Assembly (NCBI GenBank): GCA_003139695.1
Contig: PLJM01000006.1
Coordinates: 558,001 to 622,000 of the forward strand
Length of the DNA stretch: 64,000 nt
DNA from: Candidatus Dormiibacterota bacterium
GTDB taxonomy: Bacteria; Chloroflexota; Dormibacteria; Dormibacterales; Dormibacteraceae
Direction: 5' to 3'
The translations under genes and the position numbers were made by a program. Positions 41,975 through 50,273 of this stretch are shown piece after piece. The notes under the pieces were generated by a model. The model ran no database searches, was not told the DNA's origin, and saw only the letters and a list, made by a program, of their open reading frames with translations. Positions within the stretch are counted from its first letter, which is position 1; each line of letters starts with the position of its first letter.

Positions 41975-43351
41975 TTACGGCGGCGAAACCGGCCTTACCC
42001 GGGCTTGCAAATCGCCGTTCACCCGCCACCTTGGCAGCTGCTCGGTGATGACCGCGTCCACCGCGTCCACGAACTCCTGGATGTCCGGCTCGCGCATCGG
42101 CGTCGACAGCGCTCCCATCGCGCGCGGCGCCATGAGGACGCCGTGATTGACCAGCGAAAGGAAGAAGTCGTGCGTGATCTTTGGGTTGGAGGTGGCCTTG
42201 CTTCGGTAATCGGTGACCGGGATGTCGGTGAAGTGGATCGCGAACAGGGAGCCGGCGGCATTGACCTGGGCTGGGATGCCGTGGGTGGCGAACACCTCGG
42301 TCAGCTGGTCCTTCACCCGGGCTCCTTGTCGGTTGAGCTCCTCGTAAACGTCGGGCGTCAGCTCCTTCAAGGTCGCCACGCCGGCGGCCATCCCGAGGGG
42401 GTTGCCGTTGTAGGTCCCGCCCTGCGGAAGGTTGCGCATGCGTCGCGGGTCCATCAAGCCCATCACGTCGGCTCGCCCGCCAAACGCGGCCACGGGCAGG
42501 CCGCCGCCGATGATCTTGCCCATGGTCGTCAGGTCAGGGGTGACGCCGTAGAGCTGCTGAGCTCCGCCGGGGGCGACTCGCAGCGAGATCACCTCGTCAA
42601 AGATGAGCAGCATGCCAAGCTCGCGGGTCACGGTGCGCAGACGCCGTATGAAGTCGTTGGTCGCGGCGATCACGCCGCCGGCGCCGATGATCGGCTCAAG
42701 GATGACCGCCGCCACCCGGGCGCCTTCTTCTCGGAGGATCCGCTCCGCCGCGTCGGGATTGTTGAACGGAAGGACCACAGTTCCGTCCAGGGCCCATTGA
42801 GGCGTGCCGATCGAATCCGGCCTTGCACGTGGACGATCGGCCGGACCGGCGTCGGATGGCGCTGGGTGCGTGCTGACCTCGGCGTAGTCGTGGGTGCCGT
42901 GGTAGCCACCCTCGATGCGAGCGATGTTCGGCCTCCCCGTAAACGCACGCGCGAGCCGCATTGCGAACATCGTGGCTTCGGTCCCCGAGTTGCAGAAACG
43001 CACCTGCTCGAGGCTCGGCACGCGCTCACACAGAAGGGTCGCGAGCTCGACCTCGATCGGGTTGGCCGCGGCGAAGGCCGTCCCGCGAGCCGCCTGCTTG
43101 GCGATCGCCTCGACCACCTTGGGGTGGGCGTGTCCGAGGATCATCGCCGTGTAGTTGCCGAGCATGTCGATGCGCTCGACGCCATCGGCATCCCAGATGC
43201 GGCAGCCCTCGCCCCTATCGATGTAGAGCGGGTATGGATCGAAGTAGGTGGTGGTGCGGGTCGTGCCGCCTGGCATGACTTTGACGGCGCGCGCGTGCAA
43301 GGCCCGCGAGGCGGGCGTGGTCCGGCGGTAGACGTACTCGGGATCGACCAT
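41975..43351 (-). CDS. Class III aminotransferase, glutamate-1-semialdehyde aminomutase-like
   Basis: A 458-residue PLP enzyme. VMPGGTTRTTTYFDPYPLYIDRGEG, ILGHAHPKVVEAI, FCNSGTEATMFAMRLARAFTG, IEGGYHGTHD, the PLP aspartate in LLIFDEVISLRVAPGG and the Schiff-base lysine in MGKIIGGGLPVAAFGG are seen. It resembles the aminomutase but not enough to call hemL, since no other tetrapyrrole genes are near. ATG 43351 is chosen; the substrate is unknown and may relate to the nucleoside island. Confidence 0.88.
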   Translation of the reverse strand: MVDPEYVYRRTTPASRALHARAVKVMPGGTTRTTTYFDPYPLYIDRGEGCRIWDADGVERIDMLGNYTAMILGHAHPKVVEAIAKQAARGTAFAAANPIEVELATLLCERVPSLEQVRFCNSGTEATMFAMRLARAFTGRPNIARIEGGYHGTHDYAEVSTHPAPSDAGPADRPRARPDSIGTPQWALDGTVVLPFNNPDAAERILREEGARVAAVILEPIIGAGGVIAATNDFIRRLRTVTRELGMLLIFDEVISLRVAPGGAQQLYGVTPDLTTMGKIIGGGLPVAAFGGRADVMGLMDPRRMRNLPQGGTYNGNPLGMAAGVATLKELTPDVYEELNRQGARVKDQLTEVFATHGIPAQVNAAGSLFAIHFTDIPVTDYRSKATSNPKITHDFFLSLVNHGVLMAPRAMGALSTPMREPDIQEFVDAVDAVITEQLPRWRVNGDLQARVRPVSPP

Positions 43352-43447
43352 ATGAGTTAATGAATACTGCACGTGCGGAGCACGAGCCGCACGTGCATGG
43401 TCAGCCTTCGATGAAGGTCGTGGCGTCCATCGTGGGTCTGAAATGGC

Positions 43448-44179
43448 TTACCGCCTGCGGCTGCCGACGAAGAAATCCCGCCCGAGGCCGTCGAGCGTGG
43501 CGCGAGGGGTATTGAGGACGAATCCGACCTCGCGCAGGAGCCGCCGCCACTCAGCGCGGGAGAAGAGGCCGTACGTATGCCGATCATGTTCGACACGCAT
43601 CCCACCCGCCCGGTCTCGAATGAGAATCGCAAAGTCGACGAAATAGCTCGTGTCGCTTGGATCGGGGTCGGTTATCCACTGCAGGAAACGCACGCTGCCG
43701 CGCTCGGTGTCGTTACCGCCCTGATCGACGTTCTCGACAAAGGTCTCGCGTACGAAGTCAGGGGCGAAGAGTGCGGCGCCACCCGGCCGGCAATGTATGA
43801 ACGCGGTCTTCATCGCGGCCCGCAGGTCGGACTCGGTCGTCATGTGACAGATGGCGTCGTGCACGAATACGGCGTCGAACGTCCGGCCCAGGCGCATTGT
43901 CCGGATGTCGTCTTCGACGTGCTCGCACTCGGGGTTGAGGGCTCGACTGACCGCCAGCATGTTGGGCGACAGGTCCACCAGCGTCATCGCAAAACGGGAC
44001 TTGAGGTGAAAAGCGCTGTTGCCTCCGCCCGAACCAAGCTCGAGCACTTTGCGCGGCGGCGGCGTGGATGTCCTTGCCAGCACACGTTTGAAGAACGTGG
44101 CCTCCCCCCGATACTCCTCAGGCGTCGAGAAAGTCGGCCACCACTCGGCAAGCTCCGTGTAAAGCTTCGGCTGCGGCAT
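43448..44179 (-). CDS. SAM-dependent methyltransferase
   Basis: A 243-residue class I methyltransferase. ELAEWWPTFSTPEEYRGEATFF opens the protein, VLELGSGGGNSAFHL is the SAM-binding motif I, TLVDLSPNML the acidic strand, VEDDIRTMRLGRTFDAVFVHDAICHM motif IV. The C-terminal domain has beta strands typical of small-molecule methyltransferases. The start MPQPKLYTEL at ATG 44179 is preferred; a longer reading upstream crosses the decayed VOC gene. Substrate unknown. Confidence 0.85.
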   Translation of the reverse strand: MPQPKLYTELAEWWPTFSTPEEYRGEATFFKRVLARTSTPPPRKVLELGSGGGNSAFHLKSRFAMTLVDLSPNMLAVSRALNPECEHVEDDIRTMRLGRTFDAVFVHDAICHMTTESDLRAAMKTAFIHCRPGGAALFAPDFVRETFVENVDQGGNDTERGSVRFLQWITDPDPSDTSYFVDFAILIRDRAGGMRVEHDRHTYGLFSRAEWRRLLREVGFVLNTPRATLDGLGRDFFVGSRRR

Positions 44180-44189
44180 AGGGGGGATT

Positions 44190-44431
44190 GTGGCCCTTCG
44201 TTTCGACATCCCACTTGACAGGCGGCGGACAACCGTCGACAACATGGAGGTCAGGCCGGGGGGCGCCGTGGTTGCACAGTCCTCGACCACGACCACTCGC
44301 CGTACGGGCATGGGCGCGGGCGCGCCGCTGACGTCACCGACCCCGGCGGCCACGTCGTCGAGTTCTGGACTTGGGATTTGGCTGGCCATTTACGAGAGCT
44401 GGCAGGGGGCGAGTCCCCTGGATCTCACTGA
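44190..44431 (+). pseudogene. Decayed VOC/glyoxalase-family gene
   Basis: Between the methyltransferase and the next gene, 329 bases hold no intact gene. In one plus-strand frame MALRFDIPL...MEVRPGGAVV resembles the middle of a VOC-family protein; in another, VTDPGGHVVEFWTWDLAGHL ending at the TGA of 44431 is a typical C-terminal VOC metal-ligand segment. A frameshift between them suggests a pseudogene of which only the last part remains. Confidence 0.55.
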
Positions 44432-44508
44432 GGCCATGACCAATCGATGGCGCCCGCACCGAGCTAAAGCAGCTCGGCCGGGCACCTCGTGAATGGAACG
44501 CGCGATCC

Positions 44509-45201
44509 TTACCTTGTGGCCGGAAGCCCCCCTGCCACCGGCTGGTGGCCGGTGGTGGCGACGAGCTGGCGCTGGCCGCCCGGTCGGAACGTGTAGTAGC
44601 AGGCAACCGCAAAAATCCACACGTATCCAAGAATTCCTGCGGGGGTGGCATCCACGCCAAAGGACAATGTCACCACGTAGATCACGCCGATTACGATCGC
44701 CGCCCAGCCCACCCATTGCGACATTGCGCCGCCGCGGACGATGGCCACTCCAGCTGCGAGCATGGTCAGCCCAAGCACGACTGCGGTCATGTCGTACGAG
44801 GCCTGGTTGATCGCCACCACAGTTTGGGCGACCCGAACATCCAGGCCAGTTCGAGCCTGATTCGCCAGCCCGGCCCAAGCACCAAGGACCGGCAGTGTGA
44901 ACGCGACCCAACCCGCGCCGGCCGCGAGCATCGTGACGGCGGGAATCGATGCATCCCTGCGGCCCTGTCGCAAGCGACCGTAGAGCCACGCGGCGAAGGG
45001 GATGAAAAGGAGGACGCCGATAGCCTCGATGTTGGCCCCTGCCATGAATCTGCTCACATCGACGTTCGCTAACCAACTTGCCAGCTGCGAATCTGACGGC
45101 CTGATGTCTGGATAGCCGTGGATCATCGCCCCACCCATGAGCAGGACGAAGAACAGAACACCACTGGCGGGTCCAACGCGATTCCCTATCGCTTGTCTCA
45201 T
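44509..45201 (-). CDS. Integral membrane protein of unknown function
   Basis: A 230-residue protein with about six hydrophobic helices (for instance SGVLFFVLLMGGAMIHGYPDI, IGVLLFIPFAAWLYGRL, MTAVVLGLTMLAAGVAIVRGG and GWAAIVIGVIYVVTL). The overall pattern resembles DUF4386-like or small hypothetical membrane families found in actinobacteria and chloroflexi, but I cannot assign one. It is divergent from the histidine kinase at 45369, with 167 bases between, and may be its target. Confidence 0.65.
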   Translation of the reverse strand: MRQAIGNRVGPASGVLFFVLLMGGAMIHGYPDIRPSDSQLASWLANVDVSRFMAGANIEAIGVLLFIPFAAWLYGRLRQGRRDASIPAVTMLAAGAGWVAFTLPVLGAWAGLANQARTGLDVRVAQTVVAINQASYDMTAVVLGLTMLAAGVAIVRGGAMSQWVGWAAIVIGVIYVVTLSFGVDATPAGILGYVWIFAVACYYTFRPGGQRQLVATTGHQPVAGGLPATR

Positions 45202-45368
45202 TTGACGATCTCCTCCGAAAAGGTGGTTGGCATAGGCAATAGGCTGCGGCTAGCACGCTGCCCGGGTCGATCCAGCCACCTTGCGAATCGGGGGTGAGGG
45301 TGCCCCCATGGCGGGTGGAGAGGGCAGCCACATAGACGAGCGGCCTGCGGATACGGGAACATCCGATC

Positions 45369-47450
45369 GTGATCGGAGACGTAGTTAGGCGGCCGGCTGC
45401 CGGCTGGGTGGCCTGGGTTCTGGTCGGGATCGAGGCGCTGCTCTACCCGTTCACGCTTTATCTCGGCACCGGCGCTGGCGACCGGTTGTCGCCCACGCTC
45501 CAGTTCGGCTGGTGGGGAGTGCTCTCCCCGTTGCTGGCGATCGCGTTCGGAATCGTGGGCGCTCTGATCGTGCGTCGCCACCCGGGCCACGCGGTGGGGT
45601 TGCTGGCAGCAGCCGGCGGCTTTTGTTTGTCGCTATCTGCTTTTGCCGGCGCTTACGCCGCTTACTCGCTGACGCATGAGCACCTTCTGCCGGCGACCGG
45701 CTTCGCCGAGTGGCTGCGGGGCTGGACCTGGTACCCAGGCTCGACCATTCTCATCGTCCTGGTCCCGACCCTGTTCCCCGACGGCAAGTTGCCATCCGCG
45801 AGATGGAGGTGGTTGGTCTGGGCGGTCGCGACAGGGATCCTCACGCAGGTGGCGTGGGTCTCACTCAGCCAGTTGATGTTCGGCTTTCAAGACGTTGATG
45901 GGCCATACGCAGCGGCTGGCTGGTTGTTCAACCTTCTCACCACCCTGTCTGGCGTGTTTTGGATTCTCCCCGTGTTCGCCGCCGTCGTCGCCCTGGGGGT
46001 GCGCTTTCGCCGGTCCCGAGGGCTGGAAAGGCAGCAGCTGAAATGGTTTCTCGCCGCCGTCGTCCTTCAGGCCGCCCTCTGGGCGGGCTCGTTCGCCGTC
46101 TCGGCGACGACCCACCTATCTCCGTACCAAAACCCGTACTTCGAGATTCTGATCCCGCTGGCCCTACTCGCCATGCCGCTGGCGATCGGGGTCGCCATCC
46201 TCAGGCACCGGCTGTACGACATCGACATCGTCATCAGCCGCGGCATCGTCTATATGGGGCTGGCAACTTTCATCACAGTCGCCTACCTCCTGGTGGTAGT
46301 CGGCATCGGGTTTGAGGTAGGGACTGGTGGACGTCCCACCCTGCCGCTCTCTGTCGCGGCGATGGCCATCGTGGTGGTACTCATTCAGCCGGTAAGGATC
46401 AGGCTCCAAAGGTTGGCCAACCAGTTGGTCTATGGAGTTTCCATTGACCCTTATGCAGTGCTCGCTGAGCTCTCCAGAACCGCAGCCGTCGGGGATGTGA
46501 ATCACGCGTTGGCACAAATCGCCCAGGCCTTTGCCAGAGGCATGGGCAGTCCGCGGGCGCGAGTCCGCCTCCTGCTGCCTGGCGCCTCGGCTGTTACGGC
46601 AACGTGGCCGCCTGGCGCGACCGGAGACTTTGGACAGACGTTCCCCGTTAGCGACGGCGGTGAGACGGTCGCGGAGATCGAAGCCGAGGGCTCCGGGGAC
46701 CAGGGACTGACGCAAGCTCTCACCGGCCAGGCTGGGCTCGCACTTCGCACTCTCCGCCTCTCGGCCGAGTTGGCTGCCAGGCTGGCGCAACTCGAGGCCC
46801 AGGCGGGTGAGTTGACGGCTTCGCGTACCCGGCTCGTCCAGGCCCAAGAGACCGAGCGGCGCCGCCTGGAACGTGACCTCCACGACGGCATCCAGCAGGA
46901 TCTGGTCGTGCTCATCGCCAAGGCGAGGCTCGCCCGCAACCAGCTCGACCGCGACCCCGCCCTGGCAGCCGAGACTTTGGCCGAGCTACAGACCAGCGCG
47001 CAGCACGCCGTTGCGGATCTCCGGTCGCTGGCGCGCGGAATTCACCCGGCGGTTCTCAGCTCAAGGGGTCTGGTCGAAGCCATAGATTCCATGGCGGCCC
47101 GGATGCCGGTTGGCGTCCACGTGGAAGCCGACTCGAGGGTTCGTGAGGTCCGTTACGCTCCCGAAATCGAAGGCGCGGCGTACTTCGTGGTTGCCGAGGG
47201 TCTCGCCAATGTTCTCAAGCACTCGGGGGCGACCGAGGCCACTGTCACCATCAGCGCAAGCGATTCCTGGTTGCAGGTGGCAATCGCCGACGACGGCCGG
47301 GGGTTTGCCGCCGGCGCAGTAAAGGAGTCAGGGCTGCGTGGCCTGCGTGACCGGGTCGCGGCGCTCGGCGGACACATAGAGATAGACAGTGGGGAATCCG
47401 GCACTCGTCTCGAGGCGTCACTTCCATCTGCTCGAGAACCAAATGTCTAA
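45369..47450 (+). CDS. Sensor histidine kinase with multi-helix membrane domain (NarX/LiaS type)
   Basis: A 693-residue kinase. The first 330 residues contain about nine hydrophobic helices with the RHRLYDIDIVISRGIVYMGL linker known from several chloroflexi and actinobacterial kinases. A degenerate GAF-like part (about 345-475) and a coiled coil lead to the HisKA_3 dimerisation helix with phosphorylated histidine in TERRRLERDLHDGIQQDL. The ATPase domain has EGLANVLKHSGA, IADDGRGF and GLRGLRDRVAALGG. Its stop overlaps the start of the cognate regulator. Signal unknown. Confidence 0.9.
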   Translation: MIGDVVRRPAAGWVAWVLVGIEALLYPFTLYLGTGAGDRLSPTLQFGWWGVLSPLLAIAFGIVGALIVRRHPGHAVGLLAAAGGFCLSLSAFAGAYAAYSLTHEHLLPATGFAEWLRGWTWYPGSTILIVLVPTLFPDGKLPSARWRWLVWAVATGILTQVAWVSLSQLMFGFQDVDGPYAAAGWLFNLLTTLSGVFWILPVFAAVVALGVRFRRSRGLERQQLKWFLAAVVLQAALWAGSFAVSATTHLSPYQNPYFEILIPLALLAMPLAIGVAILRHRLYDIDIVISRGIVYMGLATFITVAYLLVVVGIGFEVGTGGRPTLPLSVAAMAIVVVLIQPVRIRLQRLANQLVYGVSIDPYAVLAELSRTAAVGDVNHALAQIAQAFARGMGSPRARVRLLLPGASAVTATWPPGATGDFGQTFPVSDGGETVAEIEAEGSGDQGLTQALTGQAGLALRTLRLSAELAARLAQLEAQAGELTASRTRLVQAQETERRRLERDLHDGIQQDLVVLIAKARLARNQLDRDPALAAETLAELQTSAQHAVADLRSLARGIHPAVLSSRGLVEAIDSMAARMPVGVHVEADSRVREVRYAPEIEGAAYFVVAEGLANVLKHSGATEATVTISASDSWLQVAIADDGRGFAAGAVKESGLRGLRDRVAALGGHIEIDSGESGTRLEASLPSAREPNV

Positions 47451-48114
47451 GTCGCTGAGAGTCGTCATAGCCGAGGACAACTATCTGGTCCGGGAGGGGA
47501 CGCGGCGACTTCTCGAAGACTCCAACGAGGTCGAGGTCGTGGCGGCAGTTGGTACCGCGGACGAGCTGCTCGATGCTGTGGACAGGCTCGCTCCAGATGC
47601 GGTGCTGACGGACATCCGGATGCCGCCTGGCCATGACATGGAAGGTATCCATGCTGCGCACCAGATTCGAGCGCGCCATCCGCAGGTTGGAGTTGTCGTC
47701 CTGTCGCAGCACGCCGACGAGGCCTATGCCTTCCAGCTGCTGAAAGGCGGAACTGCCGGCCTTGCCTACCTGCTCAAGGAACGGGTGGGCGACACGGATG
47801 AGCTGCTGCGTGCGCTTCGGGAGACGATTGCGGGCCGATCGGTCATCGACCCAATAGTCGTCGAGGCGCTGCTGGCCTCGCGCGCGAGACTGGCGCACTC
47901 TCCGCTTGCAACGCTGACGCCGCGAGAAACCGACGTGTTGCGTGAGATGGCCCAGGGCAAGACCAATGCGGCAGTAGCTCAGTCCCTGTCGATCTCTGAG
48001 TCGGCGGTTGAGAAGTACGGCAACGCGATCTTCTCCAAGCTCGGCCTATCCGAAGAGGCCCAGGTGCATCGGAGGGTAGCGGCCGTCCTGACATTCCTTC
48101 GCGAGTCGCATTGA
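47443..48114 (+). CDS. NarL/LuxR-family response regulator
   Basis: A 223-residue regulator: receiver with AEDNYLVREG, phosphorylated aspartate in AVLTDIRMPPGH and lysine in LAYLLKERVGDTDEL, then LuxR helix-turn-helix (TPRETDVLREMAQGKTNAAVAQSL and SEKYG-like recognition region). ATG 47443 overlaps the kinase stop by eight bases. It is the partner of the kinase upstream. The MPPGH...MEGIHAAHQIR stretch is typical of this chloroflexi/actinobacterial subgroup. Confidence 0.93.
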   Translation: MSKSLRVVIAEDNYLVREGTRRLLEDSNEVEVVAAVGTADELLDAVDRLAPDAVLTDIRMPPGHDMEGIHAAHQIRARHPQVGVVVLSQHADEAYAFQLLKGGTAGLAYLLKERVGDTDELLRALRETIAGRSVIDPIVVEALLASRARLAHSPLATLTPRETDVLREMAQGKTNAAVAQSLSISESAVEKYGNAIFSKLGLSEEAQVHRRVAAVLTFLRESH

Positions 48115-48124
48115 CCTCGTAGCG

Positions 48125-49081
48125 CTAAGCCTTAACCGAGCTGCCGCGCACGACTTTGATGAGCTCACCTGCGAGCCCGATCGACTCCTCCGTCTGATAG
48201 ATGTTGTTGTTGAAGGTGAAGCCACCGAATCCGGCGTCCATGTACTTGCCGATCAGCTCAGCGGCTTGCTGAACGTTTGCCACCGTCGCCATTGCGCGTC
48301 GCTCCGGTGTAAGGCCGGCGATAATCGCGGCAGCGTCCTTTTCATTTTCGGCCAGCACCAGGGTCACACCGAGTGTCAGCAGGACCTCGGAGGGATCCCG
48401 CTTGACCGCCTCGCAGTGCTCCTCGAAGATCTGCTTCTTGCGCTTCAGCTCGTCGAGGCTCGCAGCAAACCAGTGGCCGATGTCGCCGTGCTGGGCGAGC
48501 AACCGCAGGGTGCGCTTCTCGCCGGTGCCGCCGATCAGGATCTTCGGACCCCCGGGCTGAATGGGCCGCGGGACGTTCAGCGCCCGATCGATCTTGTAGT
48601 ACTTGCCCTCGAACGACGGCCTGTCCTGAGTGAACATCAGCTTGGCGATCGTCAATGCTTCATCGAGGCGGTCCATTCGCTGTCCGATGGGCGGAAATTC
48701 AATCCCATATCCGATGTGCTCGGACTCGTTCCAGGCGGCGCCGATGCCGAGGATCGCGCGGCCTTTTGAGATGACATCGAGAGCCGTCACCTGCTTTGCC
48801 AACAGCGCCGGGTTCCGATAGGTCACCCCGGTCACGAGGGTCCCAAGCTTGACGTGAGAAGTCTGGGTTGCGAGCGCGGACAGAGTGGTGTAGGCCTCCA
48901 TCATTGGCTCGGTCTCGGGACCGATCCCGCTGATCTGATAAAAGTGGTCCATCACCGTCACGAGGTCGAACCCGGCCTTCTCGGCGGCTTGCGCGTTCTT
49001 AGCCACGCGATCGAACAGGCCGTCGTTGGCAACCCCAGGGAACGTGAAGGTGGGCATGTGAAAGCCGAACAAAACACTCAT
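48125..49081 (-). CDS. LLM-class F420-dependent oxidoreductase, predicted
   Basis: A 318-residue luciferase-like monooxygenase-fold protein. MSVLFGFHMPTFTFPG, AEKAGFDLVTVMDHFYQI, LATQTSHVKLGTLVTGVTYRNPALLAKQVTALDVISKGRAILGIGAAWNESEH are the family core, and GPKILIGGTGEKRTLRLLAQHGDI the cofactor-binding end. Members with this pattern mostly use F420 and not FMN; no F420 gene is in the window. ATG 49081 is directly adjacent to a plus-strand ATG, both inside CATATG. Confidence 0.88.
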   Translation of the reverse strand: MSVLFGFHMPTFTFPGVANDGLFDRVAKNAQAAEKAGFDLVTVMDHFYQISGIGPETEPMMEAYTTLSALATQTSHVKLGTLVTGVTYRNPALLAKQVTALDVISKGRAILGIGAAWNESEHIGYGIEFPPIGQRMDRLDEALTIAKLMFTQDRPSFEGKYYKIDRALNVPRPIQPGGPKILIGGTGEKRTLRLLAQHGDIGHWFAASLDELKRKKQIFEEHCEAVKRDPSEVLLTLGVTLVLAENEKDAAAIIAGLTPERRAMATVANVQQAAELIGKYMDAGFGGFTFNNNIYQTEESIGLAGELIKVVRGSSVKA

Positions 49082-49453
49082 ATGTACCAAAAACGCCCAG
49101 AGCCCCATGAACATTCCCATGAGGGCTCGGAAATTTCCAGCAGATATTCCGATACGCTGCGACACGAGTTGAGCGCCTACGACGCCGGCGCCTGGCATGA
49201 CTTCTTCGTAACCGCCGGCACGGGCGCCGCTGCCCTCACGGGCTTGCTGTTTGTGGCCCTCTCCATTCAGCTCGACGGGATCCTCGGCCACCCGGAGCAT
49301 CGGTTCAGAGCGCGCGGCAACTTTTTCGGCCTGACGCTCGTCATGGTGATGGCGCTCGTGGTGCTCATGCCGAGTCTCAACCGGAGGTGGCTAGGAGTCG
49401 GGCTCATCCTGCCGAACCTGTCGAGCTACACAGTCAGCGGGGTGGGCGGTTAG
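49082..49453 (+). CDS. Truncated membrane protein of unknown function
   Basis: A frame of 123 residues. From about residue 30 it matches a family of bacterial membrane proteins that begin ELSAYDAGAWHDFFVTAGTGAAALTGLLFVALSI and normally run to 170 or more residues with four helices. Here only two helices remain (the second NFFGLTLVMVMALVVLMPSL), then the sequence diverges and stops, sharing TTAG with the stop of the YciI gene. The true start may be a TTG near 49170. Probably a remnant. Confidence 0.5.
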   Translation: MYQKRPEPHEHSHEGSEISSRYSDTLRHELSAYDAGAWHDFFVTAGTGAAALTGLLFVALSIQLDGILGHPEHRFRARGNFFGLTLVMVMALVVLMPSLNRRWLGVGLILPNLSSYTVSGVGG

Positions 49454-49758
49454 CGCCGACCGGGTGGGTCGCGGCCGTCGAGCACGACCGTCCAGCGTTC
49501 AATCCGAACCGGCCGCAACATACCGTTGGTTGCCCACGGGTCCTTCGCCATGCGCTCGCGGACCGCGTGTTCGGACTCCGCCTCGATGATCCACAGCACC
49601 TCCCGGTCGCCTTCGAGAGGGCCGGCGAGCAGCACGAAGCCCTCGTTGACGAGGCCATCCATGTAGGCGGCATGCTCGTCCCAGCCGGCCTGCTTGCGCA
49701 TGTTGAGGGACCAGTCCCAGGGGCCGCCTCGCTCAACCCGCACGACAAAGCGCGCCAC
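49450..49758 (-). CDS. YciI-family protein
   Basis: A 102-residue ferredoxin-like protein. MARFVVRVERGGPWD, HAAYMDGLVNEGFVLLAGPLEGD, and the C-terminal MAKDPWATNGMLRPVRIERW are the YciI fold with the conserved His-Asp-type pair that suggests a small catalytic or ligand-binding role. YciI proteins are often fused to or near sigma factors and muconolactone-isomerase-like enzymes; here it stands alone between two other genes. Confidence 0.88.
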   Translation of the reverse strand: MARFVVRVERGGPWDWSLNMRKQAGWDEHAAYMDGLVNEGFVLLAGPLEGDREVLWIIEAESEHAVRERMAKDPWATNGMLRPVRIERWTVVLDGRDPPGRR

Positions 49759-49854
49759 GCGCCAAGCCTATCGCGCATGCTCAGCTTCTCAGACCCGAAT
49801 CCTTACTTACCGGCGCGCATAAGAACCACACTTGCAACAGATAGGGGTAATGAA

Positions 49855-50271
49855 ATGAAGATCATCCGAAACGGTATCAACACGGTGGCGGGGCCGAGCG
49901 AATGGTTCACCGGTGCCGTCTTCGTTGACGCCGTGGCGGCACCTTCAGAAGGTTCGCACCTCAGCGCGAGCAGCGTCCATTTCACGCCTGGTGCCCGAAC
50001 TGCCTGGCATACACATCCAAACGGCCAGACGATCTTTGTGACGGAAGGCATTGGTTTCGCGCAGCGCCGCGGTGGCTCGATCGAAGTCATCCGGGCGGGC
50101 GACCGCGTTTTCTTCGAGCCGGGTGAGCACCACTGGCATGGAGCTGTGCCGACGCGATTCATGACCCACCTCGCGATGCTCGAGGTCGACGCGAAAGGCA
50201 ATGCTGCGACGTGGGGCGACCACGTCAGCGCCGCCGAATATGCCGCGGCGCCATCGACGGAGGAGGCGTAG
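49855..50271 (+). CDS. Cupin-domain protein, mandelonitrile-lyase-like
   Basis: A 138-residue single cupin. SSVHFTPGARTAWHTHPNGQTIFVTEGIGFAQ carries three metal ligands (H, H, and Gln/Glu position) and IRAGDRVFFEPGEHHWHGA the fourth. The sequence resembles the manganese cupins of the hydroxynitrile-lyase and quercetinase-like group found beside oxidoreductases. ATG 49855 is used; AGGGG lies about nine bases upstream. It precedes the alcohol dehydrogenase fusion by two bases and is likely cotranscribed. Confidence 0.85.
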   Translation: MKIIRNGINTVAGPSEWFTGAVFVDAVAAPSEGSHLSASSVHFTPGARTAWHTHPNGQTIFVTEGIGFAQRRGGSIEVIRAGDRVFFEPGEHHWHGAVPTRFMTHLAMLEVDAKGNAATWGDHVSAAEYAAAPSTEEA

Positions 50272-50273
50272 GC

